Notes: generated by a model not told the origin, from the letters alone. Shown: positions 1-8,867, counted from the first letter of the stretch. The stretch is DNA of 64,000 nt from Alphaproteobacteria bacterium 33-17 (GCA_001897445.1 MKSX01000020.1:1-64000); one strand, 5' to 3'. Made by a program: numbers and translations.

Positions 1-211
1 CGTCTTGTAAAAGCTTTTGTACTATTGGCTGTTTCAATAACTTGCCATAAAAAGTATCGTTAGAATAACCGTATATTTGACGTATTTTTTCGTTACTAAA
101 GCCAAGTATAGATAAAGCTGTAAACTCTGGCATATCACCTATGTTTATGGAGAGTTCAGAGATAACAGATCTACTCCTTGGCCTTCCAGCTGGATTATTA
201 GATTTCCTCAC
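1..211 (-). CDS. Partial HTH protein, terminase-small-subunit-like
   Basis: An open frame of 70 codons runs off the left edge without a stop. It starts at a GTG (209-211) preceded by a strong GGAGGG ribosome binding site on the minus strand; no ATG fits as well. The product begins with a basic stretch containing GRPRSRS. A likely helix-turn-helix follows, with the pattern LGFSNEKIRQIYGYSNDTFY, which resembles the DNA-binding N-termini of phage small terminase subunits and related phage HTH proteins. It is the last visible gene of the minus-strand element genes and probably belongs to the same integrated element. Family assignment is by pattern only, and other phage HTH families are possible. 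Confidence 0.5.
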   Translation of the reverse strand, partial: MRKSNNPAGRPRSRSVISELSINIGDMPEFTALSILGFSNEKIRQIYGYSNDTFYGKLLKQPIVQKLLQD

Positions 212-328
212 ATTTCCCTCCGTTAACTAAATTTTAATGCTTATATTGAGTATATTATACATCAATTTATAGAGAATTTAACTAAGGAAAACTAAATGCA
301 TATTTAGAAAATTAGTTTTATGAACCAC

Positions 329-398
329 AAGAATTTGAGGAATTTGAAGAATTTATTCAAAAATAAAATAACAAATTCCTCTTTTTCCTCAAATTCTT
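329..398. repeat. Inverted repeat downstream of the element operon
   Basis: Perfect 13-base arms AAGAATTTGAGGA (329-341) and TCCTCAAATTCTT (386-398) are separated by 44 bases of AT-rich sequence. A second, overlapping pairing of GAGGAATTT with AAATTCCTC also exists. The repeat lies between the stop of the primase gene and the start of the next element gene. It could be a terminator-like structure or a binding/replication site; the long loop makes a simple rho-independent terminator less likely. Nothing else was seen in the 212-435 gap. Confidence 0.5.
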
Positions 399-435
399 AT
401 TAAAGCAATGTATAAAAACTGCTAGTTAATTTATT

Positions 436-2481
436 TTATAGTTTAGGATTAACTATAAAAATTTCAGTAGGTTTTTTAGTAGATAAATCTTTAATTTGTT
501 TTATGAAATGATTTTCGCATAAAAAATTCAACCCTTTATCTAATCTATTAGACTTATGTATACTCCTATTTTTGAATTTATTAACAACTTCGGTTTTTGT
601 AAATTGTCTAATACCACTAATTTTGATCCATTCCAATATCGTATGAGCATCAGTTTCAATTTGATTTTTACCTTTAAGGCCATATACATATTTGGTATGA
701 GGAATAAGATTTTTAATAATTTCAATAGCATTTTTTATAGTTTTAAGGCTTATTATCACCTTGTGGGTCGTCAAATACTCAGTGATATGTAACTGTCCTG
801 CAATTCTTAAAGTATAGCCACATATTTTACCGCCCCATTCACGATATTCATGTAAGCTGCCTTCTGATCCCAACTCTTTTTCAATGTATAAACGAAATGT
901 CATAAATTCATCCTGAGCATCTTCTGATAAACTTAACTTTATTGGCGCGTCAGAATCTTCAAGATTTAATATATTTTTTATTATTTGGTTATATCGTAAC
1001 TTGAGTTCTTCAGGTACTTCTAAAGAACTGAGCGTTCGTTTACCTACCTTACTTTCAGGTATTAAATATAAAAATCTTTCAAGAAACCCATTGCCTTTAA
1101 ATGAAGACTTTTCTTGAATATTCTTTAAAATTTCGGGCTGAACTAACATTAATATCGATAAATAAGGATTTAGGTCTAAAGACCTATCTTTTCTTTTGAT
1201 TCGGACACTCCCTCCATCTATGCCCTTAAGCAAAATATCAACATTTGCTCTGCCGCTACTATACAAGCCAGATAAAGTCTCCATTATTCCACCTTCATCT
1301 GATATAATAGCTCCTTTACCGCTTTGTTCAAAAATAGTTGTAGATAACGCTTCAGGAGTGGTGTCATTGACAAAAATTTGAGGTAAAACACCAGGCAAAA
1401 CTAATGATTGCTCTAGCTGTTCAAGCTCGGTTTTTAAAGTAATAATTTGCTCTGGTTTATTAACTTTAATCATGTCCTTTCTAATTTTATCTATCTTCAT
1501 GTGCTTAGTTTTATATTCAGAAGTCTGCAGCTTAATCTTAGGACCCAAAATTAAGGCTTGCTCTTGCTCCCAATCTATAATTGGCTTGATTAGATTCTTA
1601 AGAATAGAACTTTTATTATTAGCAGGAGGAAGAGCTATCACAGTATATGTATTAATAGGTTCTTCCCAATTATTTTTAGGTGTAATTACAAAACGTTTAT
1701 TGGCAGCAGCAGAAATAATACTCAATATACCCAGAGCTACTAATGAATGTGAAACTTCAAATTCATTAGCTAGACTTTCAGCATATTCTTGCAAGAGTTC
1801 TGGAAGTAACTTAACATTAAATTCAGGTAATTGAATATTAATATTTGTAGGTAAATCTTCCCATAATTCTATTGAACTTCTAGCATTTTCTTTTATAATT
1901 GGTACGAGTATATCTCTGATGCATTTGATAGATTCTTCAGGAATTTTACTATATTCATCCCAATAAGGAAGTTCTTTTTTTATCCAGTCTACTACGTCCT
2001 CAGATTCCGCCAAATCTGGTAAATAAATAAGATATATATTTTCAGGAGAACTTCCAAGGGAGAATAGCTTCATTGCTAAATCATGTGCATAACGATAGCC
2101 TGGTTCATCATTATCAAGCAAAATATAAATATTTTCAAATTTTGATATAATGCTCCAATCACTTTTTAGGGCAGCATTTGCCCCACCTAAAGAAGTTGTA
2201 GCATTTAAACCTAAAGATATTAAAGCTGATGCACATTTTTCCCCCTCTACAATGTATACGGCTTTTTTATTAGCGCACATGTCTAAATTGAAATAGTTGT
2301 ATATAGGATAAGGTACAGAAGGTGCTTTATTTACCCACTCATCATTTTTTTTAATCCAAGGCAATACCTCTTTGTCACCATTATGATTTTCATACCTTGC
2401 CACGAGTATGTTATCATTATAAAGCCAAGACTTAACTAATTTTTTGTCTTTATATTTTTGGGGAATATCATAATTTTGCAT
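436..2481 (-). CDS. TOPRIM-DUF3987 primase/helicase-like replication protein
   Basis: Likely replication protein of the integrated element, about 681 residues. The N-terminal TOPRIM domain shows the catalytic-glutamate motif VEGEK (about residues 78-82) and the metal-binding LLDNDEPG (Asp at about 123 and 125). The remainder matches the DUF3987 (YfjI-like) family, with SDEGGIMETL and YLSILMLVQPE patterns seen in phage and mobile-element primase/helicases. A longer frame begins at 2496, but GGAGGG sits eight bases before the ATG at 2481, so that start is preferred. It begins two bases after the CHC2 gene stops, which implies translational coupling. CHC2 finger and TOPRIM are thus split over two adjacent genes, where DnaG has both in one chain. 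Confidence 0.85.
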   Translation of the reverse strand: MQNYDIPQKYKDKKLVKSWLYNDNILVARYENHNGDKEVLPWIKKNDEWVNKAPSVPYPIYNYFNLDMCANKKAVYIVEGEKCASALISLGLNATTSLGGANAALKSDWSIISKFENIYILLDNDEPGYRYAHDLAMKLFSLGSSPENIYLIYLPDLAESEDVVDWIKKELPYWDEYSKIPEESIKCIRDILVPIIKENARSSIELWEDLPTNINIQLPEFNVKLLPELLQEYAESLANEFEVSHSLVALGILSIISAAANKRFVITPKNNWEEPINTYTVIALPPANNKSSILKNLIKPIIDWEQEQALILGPKIKLQTSEYKTKHMKIDKIRKDMIKVNKPEQIITLKTELEQLEQSLVLPGVLPQIFVNDTTPEALSTTIFEQSGKGAIISDEGGIMETLSGLYSSGRANVDILLKGIDGGSVRIKRKDRSLDLNPYLSILMLVQPEILKNIQEKSSFKGNGFLERFLYLIPESKVGKRTLSSLEVPEELKLRYNQIIKNILNLEDSDAPIKLSLSEDAQDEFMTFRLYIEKELGSEGSLHEYREWGGKICGYTLRIAGQLHITEYLTTHKVIISLKTIKNAIEIIKNLIPHTKYVYGLKGKNQIETDAHTILEWIKISGIRQFTKTEVVNKFKNRSIHKSNRLDKGLNFLCENHFIKQIKDLSTKKPTEIFIVNPKL

Positions 2482-2483
2482 TA

Positions 2484-2777
2484 TTATACCCTCCATTTAG
2501 AAGCTATTTGGTTAATAGCTTCTTTAAATTCAATATTATTTAACTGCATCTCAAAGGAGATTATGTTGCTTCCTCCAATGCCACATGAATGACACTTAAA
2601 TGCACCAGATTTTAGGTTAATAAAAAAACTACCGTCACGATGGTCATTATGGAAAGGGCATAAGCCCCCATTATACCATTCGCCTCTTTTATTTTTATAT
2701 TTGAAGTTATTAAGTCTTGATGAGTAGTACTCTTCTGGACGAATCTGTTTTATTTTGGAATAGAGGTTATTTGTCAT
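2484..2777 (-). CDS. CHC2 zinc-finger primase-type protein
   Basis: Small protein (97 residues) with a DnaG-type CHC2 zinc finger: CPFHND followed about 20 residues later by FKCHSCG, giving the Cys-His-Cys-Cys ligand set that helps primases bind template DNA. It probably acts with the downstream TOPRIM-DUF3987 protein as a split primase. A GTG start at 2789 is possible, but the ATG at 2777 has GAGG six bases upstream and is preferred. The start lies inside the end of the preceding regulator gene (an 11-base overlap), consistent with one operon. Confidence 0.85.
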   Translation of the reverse strand: MTNNLYSKIKQIRPEEYYSSRLNNFKYKNKRGEWYNGGLCPFHNDHRDGSFFINLKSGAFKCHSCGIGGSNIISFEMQLNNIEFKEAINQIASKWRV

Positions 2778-3042
2778 TTTTAACCTCACTTAAATATGTA
2801 TTATTGTTAAGAAATTCTTCTATATCAGATAGCCTATATCTGACTAATCTACCAATTTTAACATATTTTAATGGGTGCCTTTTGGTACATCTCCATACAG
2901 ACAGTGATCCTTCTTTTAGATTAAGTAGTTCTGCAACTTGCTTTGAATCTAAAAGGGTTTGATTAATAGATTTAAGTTTATTTAACTTAAACATTAGTTT
3001 TGACGAATCTAACTTGTTAGTGTCTAGTCGTTTATCAGTCAT
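2767..3042 (-). CDS. AlpA/excisionase-like HTH regulator
   Basis: A winged-helix or MerR-like HTH of the excisionase/AlpA type fills the second half of this 91-residue protein. LLDSKQVAELLNLKEGSLSV is followed by GRLVRYRLSDIEEFL, the classic pattern in which the wing reads R-[VY]-x-x-x-D-[IL]-x-x-[FW]-[IL]. Such proteins control excision or activate transcription in phages, satellites and integrative elements. The frame is open from an ATG at 3093, but the ATG at 3042 has a good GAGG site five bases upstream. Position next to replication genes fits a role as the element's switch. Confidence 0.8.
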   Translation of the reverse strand: MTDKRLDTNKLDSSKLMFKLNKLKSINQTLLDSKQVAELLNLKEGSLSVWRCTKRHPLKYVKIGRLVRYRLSDIEEFLNNNTYLSEVKNDK

Positions 3043-3186
3043 GATAACCTCAATATTAGTTAATATATGTAAGCGTTTATTAAACTTACACATAATTTTA
3101 TATAGAGGTTATAAAACACAGTCTTATACCTTTTTAATATTACTTTTGGCATTTAAAAAAGTATAAGACTGATATTAAAAAATTTT

Positions 3187-3987
3187 TTATAATTTATTCT
3201 TTTTATTTTTTGATTCTGTTAATCGTCTCACAACAGATCTTAAATGTGTAAAAAAACTTGTATTACATTTGCCATGCGTCTGTTTATATACCTCTCTAAT
3301 ATTTGGCTCTATTATTTTGAAAAATGCTTTACAGAATAAACCAAAATCTGAATCAGATTCATTATCCTCTTGTGTACGTTTACCTTTAACATAACCAAAA
3401 TACTTCTCATAAATTTTCATCATATTTAAAACAAAATTCTCAAGATATATGTCAGGTACTTTCTTCTTTTGTTGAAATTCAATCTTATTATTGGATAAAT
3501 TATTGAAATAATGTATCATTATATCTAATTTCTCTTGGAATTTGTATGAATCATTAATGATTTCTTTTATTATGTTTTTCTCGCAATCAAATAATTCCAC
3601 AAAATTATTATTAAAAATTTCCTCTAAAAGAAGGTGTTTGTATCTTAAAGATTCAAACCATGCTGTAAAATACATTGTTAAATCAAGACGCATAAAATCT
3701 TGATTTGCCTTTAAATAGTTGATTTTTTTATCTTTCATATAGTTGCAAAAATATTCTTCAAGATATAACTTTATTGCTATGATTATTTGATTTTTATCAT
3801 TATTATTAACTTCTTTATTTAGCCTAAGGCACTCACTATCGAATGTTTCTAATATTTCAGTAATTTCTAAATTGGTGGAAAAACCGTATAAAGGTTCATT
3901 AATCATAGAAACGTTTTGAAGTTGTTGAGTTAGAACATAATCAGGTGAATGGAGAATTTTTATTGCTTTGCTTGTCTTCTTTAACAT
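3187..3987 (-). CDS. Hypothetical protein of the integrated element
   Basis: I do not recognise this 266-residue protein. It is rich in Lys, Asn, Phe and Tyr, has no signal peptide or membrane segment, and looks mostly alpha-helical. The C-terminus is basic (SVVRRLTESKNKKNKL), compatible with nucleic-acid binding. The start is supported by GAGAGG six bases before the ATG, the same GAGGTTA-type ribosome binding site used by the two genes downstream. It is the first gene of the minus-strand element genes and lies nearest the tRNA end, where an integrase would often be found, but no tyrosine or serine recombinase motif is visible in it. Confidence 0.6.
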   Translation of the reverse strand: MLKKTSKAIKILHSPDYVLTQQLQNVSMINEPLYGFSTNLEITEILETFDSECLRLNKEVNNNDKNQIIIAIKLYLEEYFCNYMKDKKINYLKANQDFMRLDLTMYFTAWFESLRYKHLLLEEIFNNNFVELFDCEKNIIKEIINDSYKFQEKLDIMIHYFNNLSNNKIEFQQKKKVPDIYLENFVLNMMKIYEKYFGYVKGKRTQEDNESDSDFGLFCKAFFKIIEPNIREVYKQTHGKCNTSFFTHLRSVVRRLTESKNKKNKL

Positions 3988-4225
3988 AATTAACCTCTCT
4001 TATTTATAATTTGGCTATTTATATCAAAATTATTGAGGATTAACTAGTATACATATAGATTTTATAACTTAATAAAAATTCATAAATATACTATATGCAG
4101 TTGTCATCATATTCTAAACTTTCTACATAAGCATAAATGGCAAAACTTTCGTTTGATTGCGGCACCAGTGCGGCACCAGAAAATTTTATGAAATTTTAGA
4201 ATCGGCGAAATGCCTAGGAAATACT
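3988..4225. other. Element end / presumed attachment region
   Basis: Non-coding AT-rich stretch between the first element gene and the 3' end of the initiator tRNA gene. It holds a tandem repeat of an 11-base unit GCGGCACCAG[T/A] at 4159-4180, markedly more GC-rich than its surroundings. Direct repeats beside a tRNA 3' end are typical of integrase arm-binding or attachment sites. The partner attachment site is not in the window, so the limits of the element are not defined. Confidence 0.45.
4159..4180. repeat. Tandem 11-base direct repeat
   Basis: Two adjacent copies of GCGGCACCAG, each followed by T or A, lie 46 bases from the 3' end of the initiator tRNA gene. They may be recombinase-binding repeats of the integrated element; this is inference from position. 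Confidence 0.6.
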
Positions 4226-4302
<77 letters not shown>

Positions 4303-4374
4303 TTAGTAAAGGTCATAATAACCAAAATATTAGTTTTGTCAAGGGCTTTTATGAGTTTTTAAAATAAAAAGTAA

Positions 4375-4400
4375 GGGGAGAGCTATATGCTCCCCCCTTT
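4375..4400 (-). terminator. Terminator of the ADP-ribosylglycohydrolase gene
   Basis: GGGGAG (4375-4380) pairs with CTCCCC (4390-4395), and a T-rich tract follows on the minus strand. It lies just downstream of the hydrolase stop codon and upstream of the initiator tRNA. Confidence 0.6.
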
Positions 4401-4404
4401 ATAC

Positions 4405-5715
4405 TTAAAATTTTGCCATTTCTGGAGTTTGTAAATTTAAAGCACCTTTTGCTTTTGTAATTTCGGCAGATTTTACAAATTCTTCTGACATAGCTTTTAG
4501 TGCAGCTCGATGGTTAGAATTTAAGCCATTAATTAGTTTTTCACTAGGAAGAGCGCTATATCCCTTGCTTGCGCCAATTAAACTTCCAGCAACTGCTGCT
4601 ACTGAATCACTATCGCCATCTTGAGTAACTGCAATGCTTAGTGCTTTATCAGTGGAAATTCCATATTTTTCATGAACTAAAGCTGCATAAAGTGCTTGTG
4701 CAAGAACTGGGGCAGAGGCAAATAAACTTCTTGCGCCACATTCCTTACCTAAAGCATTTACTGTCTCATGGTTACTTAATAAGCTAGCATTGTTTGCGTA
4801 TTTTACTGCAATATCAATAGCTTTTAGGCAGTTATCATAACCAGCACGCTTTTCTGCGTTTGCTTCTACTTTACAGCGGAGCTTGGTAAGGTCTATAGAA
4901 GATGTAACCGCTTCTTCGATAGATATATTTTCCTTAATAACGCTTGCAATAAGTTCAGCCCAAATACCTGCAGCAATATAAGATGTTGCATCGCCATGTG
5001 TAATAGCTCCTGATCTTGCACCCAAATTAAAGGCATCAAACTCTGGGAAATATGCGCAGAAAATGCCTACTGGACCAACTCTCATCAGTGCTCCACATCC
5101 TTCTGGATACTTGGACTTTCCTGGCTCAATATCTTCGGGGGCTTTTTCGGTTAAATGTTCAAGTGTACCCATTTTGTTTTGTTTTAAAATTTTGATAGTT
5201 CCGTCACCTGCACCAAATGTATCATTAAAAGCAGGCAGTTTGTCCCAGTTTGTATCTGGTGTTGCTATATCTTTACCTGATACTTTAGAATAAGTAGTTT
5301 GGCTTTTACCCCAATAAAGGAAAGCGTTGAACATATTTCTAAGTAGTGCGTCAATATGAACTTGTCTTGGATTTTTATTTAGCTCTTCTTCCCCGCCTCT
5401 AAATGAAAAATTGGCAGCATGGGTTTTAAGTAAATAAGGTGTATTATGAATATCATTAATTTGAGCTAAGGTTTTATTAATTCCGCTTAATATGCATGCT
5501 GTCATTGCAGTATCGTCTGTTACATCACCAGGATTACCATTTGTTGAAGGCTTGTTTGGTCTTGGAGTTCTGGTATATTCTGTAACACCTTCAGGGAATT
5601 TTGCTAAAATCTCGTTAAGCTTCCAGTTTTCAACGCCTGCACCTAGTGCATCACCTACGGCAGTACAAATTAAACTTGCTTTTAAACGCTCTTCAATCGT
5701 CATTTCTGATTTCAT
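4405..5715 (-). CDS. ADP-ribosylglycohydrolase family protein
   Basis: Member of the ADP-ribosylglycohydrolase (DraG/ARH) family, which removes ADP-ribose from proteins or related acceptors using a two-magnesium centre. The N-terminal GDALGAGVE (residues 21-29), GDVTDDT (63-69) and the late DGDSDS (about 365-370) are the family's metal-binding signatures; the last usually reads GDTDT. At 436 residues it is longer than the roughly 300-residue DraG core. No signal peptide is seen, so it is probably cytosolic. AGGA lies eight bases before the chosen ATG. It stands alone with its own terminator. Substrate cannot be told from sequence. Confidence 0.88.
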   Translation of the reverse strand: MKSEMTIEERLKASLICTAVGDALGAGVENWKLNEILAKFPEGVTEYTRTPRPNKPSTNGNPGDVTDDTAMTACILSGINKTLAQINDIHNTPYLLKTHAANFSFRGGEEELNKNPRQVHIDALLRNMFNAFLYWGKSQTTYSKVSGKDIATPDTNWDKLPAFNDTFGAGDGTIKILKQNKMGTLEHLTEKAPEDIEPGKSKYPEGCGALMRVGPVGIFCAYFPEFDAFNLGARSGAITHGDATSYIAAGIWAELIASVIKENISIEEAVTSSIDLTKLRCKVEANAEKRAGYDNCLKAIDIAVKYANNASLLSNHETVNALGKECGARSLFASAPVLAQALYAALVHEKYGISTDKALSIAVTQDGDSDSVAAVAGSLIGASKGYSALPSEKLINGLNSNHRAALKAMSEEFVKSAEITKAKGALNLQTPEMAKF

Positions 5716-5798
5716 ATATATAATCCTGTTTTTAAAGTTATATAACTAATAATTGAAGATTGTTGTATAGCTGTCAAGCGGATAAAATTTTATTGGAA

Positions 5799-7019
5799 TT
5801 AAGCCTTATTTTTCCTATATAGCCAGTAAATTCCAAGGCTTCCGATGAACATAAAAATGCCAATGATACTAATAGCAGCATCAAACCCAAGAGAACTCAT
5901 ACAGAAGCTGCCATCAGGGCGGGAAACAACACCAAACATATCCAGAATAAAACCTATCATCTGGTGAATAATAAGACCAAATGACATTACTATAGAGTTA
6001 GTAATTGCAGATGTTATTCCTGCATATCGCTCGATACAAAATGAGTTGGTTATACTAAATATAAGCACCTGAGATCCTGTAAAAATACCGATGATAAGAG
6101 TAATTATGATTAGCTGATATAAAGATAAATCAAAGTCTGCAACTAATACTAAAAATAAAGCCCCCATAATAAGACCAGAATATATTGTAGTTCTGTAATT
6201 ATCAGAATATTTTTCAGAAAGCCATGCTAATATAGGGCCTCCAAAGCATAATCCCATATAAACCATTGATACTACTAAAGATGCATCAGAAATGGACATA
6301 TCGAATTTAGATGAAATAAACTTAATGCCCCATGCATCTGCAAATCCTTCGGTTGATCCCATCATAAATCCGCCAAATATAGCAGTAAGCAGTATATTTT
6401 TGTTTTTTATATGAGCCACAATATCTTTTAAATTAAAGGCTGTTTCGCTGGTTTCTTTAGTACTTTTTAAGAATATTAAGCCTAACAGACTTATAGCAAT
6501 GCCGCCAATTATAAAGTATATAAATGTGTTATAAGAACCATAGCTTGCAAGTAATAAGCTCATTGGTTTGCCGCCGTAAATTGCGCCTAAGAAACCTAGC
6601 GTAAATGTCATGGATATCATAATGCTGTAATATGATTTTGGGAACATCATGCTAACTACTTTAGCGCCGCCTAAAAATCCTGCGGTAGCGCCAACACCCA
6701 TAAGTATACGACCTAAAACAGCAATGTAAAAATTGTCTGTTGAAATAAAAATAAAACTTCCAGCTATAAATGTAAGAACTAAGCTTGGAATTGCATACCT
6801 GATGTTAAACTTATCTAGTATAATTCCTGCTGGGATTTGCATTAAAGCATATGCTAAATAAAAGCTTGAAGAAAACATAGCAAATTCGCTTGCTGAAATG
6901 CTAAACTTGCCAATAAGCTCATCGATCATTAGACCTGGAGTATTGCGTAGTACAAACTGATAGGCGAAAAATGCCATGGTAATAAGCCATACAAAGTATG
7001 ACCTTGAATATTTAATCAT
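5799..7019 (-). CDS. Major facilitator superfamily transporter
   Basis: A 406-residue inner-membrane protein with about twelve hydrophobic segments arranged in two halves, of the MFS type. The N-terminal half has QIPAGIILDKFNIRY, the conserved G-x-x-x-D-[RK] type loop between helices 2 and 3. A second soluble loop follows helix 6 (KSTKETSETAFNLKDIV). The opening resembles MFS carriers common in Rickettsiales and relatives (FAYQFVLRNTPGLM). Substrate unknown; such carriers in intracellular bacteria often move organic acids, amino acids or osmolytes. It reads in the same direction as the hydrolase gene but is separated by 83 bases. Confidence 0.85.
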   Translation of the reverse strand: MIKYSRSYFVWLITMAFFAYQFVLRNTPGLMIDELIGKFSISASEFAMFSSSFYLAYALMQIPAGIILDKFNIRYAIPSLVLTFIAGSFIFISTDNFYIAVLGRILMGVGATAGFLGGAKVVSMMFPKSYYSIMISMTFTLGFLGAIYGGKPMSLLLASYGSYNTFIYFIIGGIAISLLGLIFLKSTKETSETAFNLKDIVAHIKNKNILLTAIFGGFMMGSTEGFADAWGIKFISSKFDMSISDASLVVSMVYMGLCFGGPILAWLSEKYSDNYRTTIYSGLIMGALFLVLVADFDLSLYQLIIITLIIGIFTGSQVLIFSITNSFCIERYAGITSAITNSIVMSFGLIIHQMIGFILDMFGVVSRPDGSFCMSSLGFDAAISIIGIFMFIGSLGIYWLYRKNKA

Positions 7020-7070
7020 GTGAAAAGTCCTTGAAAATCTGGTATTTATAGAAAAAGTAGTAAAAAACTG

Positions 7071-7349
7071 TTAATCAGCTACCCTTGTGGGTTCTTTTTC
7101 ATCTTCAGATTTTAGTTTAACCTTAAGGTCTTTAAGCTCTTGCTCTAAAATCATTTGTTTTTCAATTGATTTTGCTAGTGCTTCGCGCATGATTTCAAGC
7201 TCTTCGCGTTTTACAAAGTCCATTTTTCTAAGCACGCCTTCAAGATTATGCTTAAACATTTCTTCAAAATGTTTAGCCGAACCAGTTACGGTGCTAAATG
7301 CACTTGCTGTAAGTTTTTGTAATTCATTAAAAAAATCATTGCCTGACAT
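7071..7349 (-). CDS. ubiK: UbiK-family accessory factor (BMFP domain)
   Basis: A 92-residue protein with an N-terminal amphipathic stretch and a C-terminal coiled coil, VKREELEIMREALAKSIEKQ, typical of the UbiK/YqiC (BMFP) family. In Escherichia coli this protein helps the aerobic ubiquinone biosynthesis complex, forming trimers through its coiled coil. Length and domain order match the family. It is divergently arranged with lgt, 50 bases away. Confidence 0.8.
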   Translation of the reverse strand: MSGNDFFNELQKLTASAFSTVTGSAKHFEEMFKHNLEGVLRKMDFVKREELEIMREALAKSIEKQMILEQELKDLKVKLKSEDEKEPTRVAD

Positions 7350-7399
7350 AACAGAACCAAAGTATTATTCATTTGCCATAATATATAAAGATAAAACAT

Positions 7400-8185
7400 A
7401 TGACAAACATTTTTTTACATAATATTAATCCAGTATTAATCGATTTCGGAACTTTAAAGCTAACCTACTATGGTTTAGCCTATGCTATTGGCATAATACT
7501 TGGGGTTTGGCAGCTTAAAAAAATCAATAAAAAAGAAGGACTTACAAGTGATAAGAATATTGATGACATCGTAGTATATTCAATTGTAGGGATAATACTA
7601 GGTGGGCGTTTAGGGTACGTATTTTTTTACAAGCCAATGGAATATTTGTCTGATCCTATAGATATTTTCAAAACATGGGAAGGGGGGATGTCTTTTCATG
7701 GAGGGTTAATAGGTCTAATTTTAGGAATATTTCTATATTGTAAAAAGTATAAAATTCAGCTTTGGAAGATGGCAGATGCAATCGTACTAGTGGGACCTAT
7801 AGGTTTATTTTTAGGCAGGATTGCCAATTTTATCAATGGTGAGCTTTTTGGAAGACCAACAGATGGTTCGTGGGGGGTAATATTTCCTTATGGAGGCAAG
7901 ATTCCGCGTCACCCAAGTCAGCTTTATGAAGCCTTCTTAGAAGGTGTTGTTTTATATACATTACTTAACGTTTTATATTACAAAACAGATATTTATAAAA
8001 AACAAAAAGCGTTATCTGGTGCATTTTTAATAGGTTATGGTATATTCCGAAGCATAGCAGAACTATTCCGTGAGCCAGATCTTCACATTGGATATATAGG
8101 AAACCTTACAATGGGGCAAATATTGTGTATACCAATGATAATAGCTGGCATATATCTTGTGTTAAAATCCGGTAAAAAAACATGA
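7400..8185 (+). CDS. lgt: Prolipoprotein diacylglyceryl transferase
   Basis: Inner-membrane enzyme that transfers diacylglycerol from phosphatidylglycerol to the lipobox cysteine of prolipoproteins. Conserved family motifs are present: GGRLGYV, WEGGMSFHGGL, GLFLGRIANFINGELFGRPT with the essential Arg and Asn region, and RHPSQLYEA near the C-terminal half. The 261-residue length and seven or so membrane helices fit. Its last four bases (ATGA) overlap the start of rnhB, so the two are translationally coupled. Several predicted lipoproteins in this window would be its substrates. Confidence 0.95.
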   Translation: MTNIFLHNINPVLIDFGTLKLTYYGLAYAIGIILGVWQLKKINKKEGLTSDKNIDDIVVYSIVGIILGGRLGYVFFYKPMEYLSDPIDIFKTWEGGMSFHGGLIGLILGIFLYCKKYKIQLWKMADAIVLVGPIGLFLGRIANFINGELFGRPTDGSWGVIFPYGGKIPRHPSQLYEAFLEGVVLYTLLNVLYYKTDIYKKQKALSGAFLIGYGIFRSIAELFREPDLHIGYIGNLTMGQILCIPMIIAGIYLVLKSGKKT

Positions 8186-8796
8186 TATCTAATGAAATTG
8201 AAAAAGAATACGGCTTTTCAGCAATTGGCATTGATGAAGCAGGTAGAGGCCCACTTGCAGGTGCAGTTGTAGCTAGTGCTGTTCTTTATAATGATAATCT
8301 TCCCAAAGAGATCAACGACTCTAAAAAACTATCGGAAGCTAAAAGAGAGAAGCTTTATGATATCATCATGAAAAACGCCAAAGTAGGGATTGGTATAGTA
8401 TCCGCTGAAGAGATTGATAATATAAACATATTACGTGCTACAGAGCTTGCAATGCAAAGGGCATATAGTGAATTAGGAGTAAGCGCGAGTATTGCTTTAA
8501 TTGATGGAAATATTGCGTTTAATTTAGGTGAAAATCAAAAGGTTTTACCGATTGTTAAGGGTGATAGTAAAAGTATCAGTATCGCAGCAGCTTCAATTAT
8601 TGCTAAAGTTACCCGTGATAGAATGTTATTGCAGCTTCATGAGCAATATCCGCATTATGCATTTGATAAACATAAAGGTTACCCTACGGCCTTACATATG
8701 CAAATGCTGAATAAATATGGGGCTATAAAAGGTGTTCACCGTCATAGTTTTGCCCCTGTTAAACTTCTCAAAAATCAATTTGAACTAATATTTTAA
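8182..8796 (+). CDS. rnhB: Ribonuclease HII
   Basis: Cleaves RNA in RNA/DNA hybrids and removes misincorporated ribonucleotides. The N-terminal GIDEAGRGPLAGAVVASAVL carries the catalytic Asp-Glu pair and the Gly-Arg-Gly motif of type 2 RNases H. NDSKKLSEAKRE, ALIDGN and the SIIAKVTRDR block supply the remaining conserved acidic and basic residues. Length (204 residues) is normal. It overlaps lgt by ATGA. Confidence 0.95.
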   Translation: MISNEIEKEYGFSAIGIDEAGRGPLAGAVVASAVLYNDNLPKEINDSKKLSEAKREKLYDIIMKNAKVGIGIVSAEEIDNINILRATELAMQRAYSELGVSASIALIDGNIAFNLGENQKVLPIVKGDSKSISIAAASIIAKVTRDRMLLQLHEQYPHYAFDKHKGYPTALHMQMLNKYGAIKGVHRHSFAPVKLLKNQFELIF

Positions 8797-8831
8797 ATTT
8801 ATTTTCACTTACCCCTCTTGACGCCTAAAAA

Positions 8832-8867
8832 TACCCATGCTAATACCCTGGGTAGAAAATTCTTTTT
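8832..8867 (+). terminator. Possible terminator after rnhB
   Basis: TACCCA (8832-8837) pairs with TGGGTA (8849-8854), followed by a T-rich run. The stem is short, so this is a weak call. Confidence 0.3.

Noticed and set aside
1472..1834. Plus-strand open frames inside the primase, recJ, secA, cheA and groEL genes
   Set aside because: They are shadows of well-supported genes on the other strand or frame, with no motif or ribosome binding site of their own.
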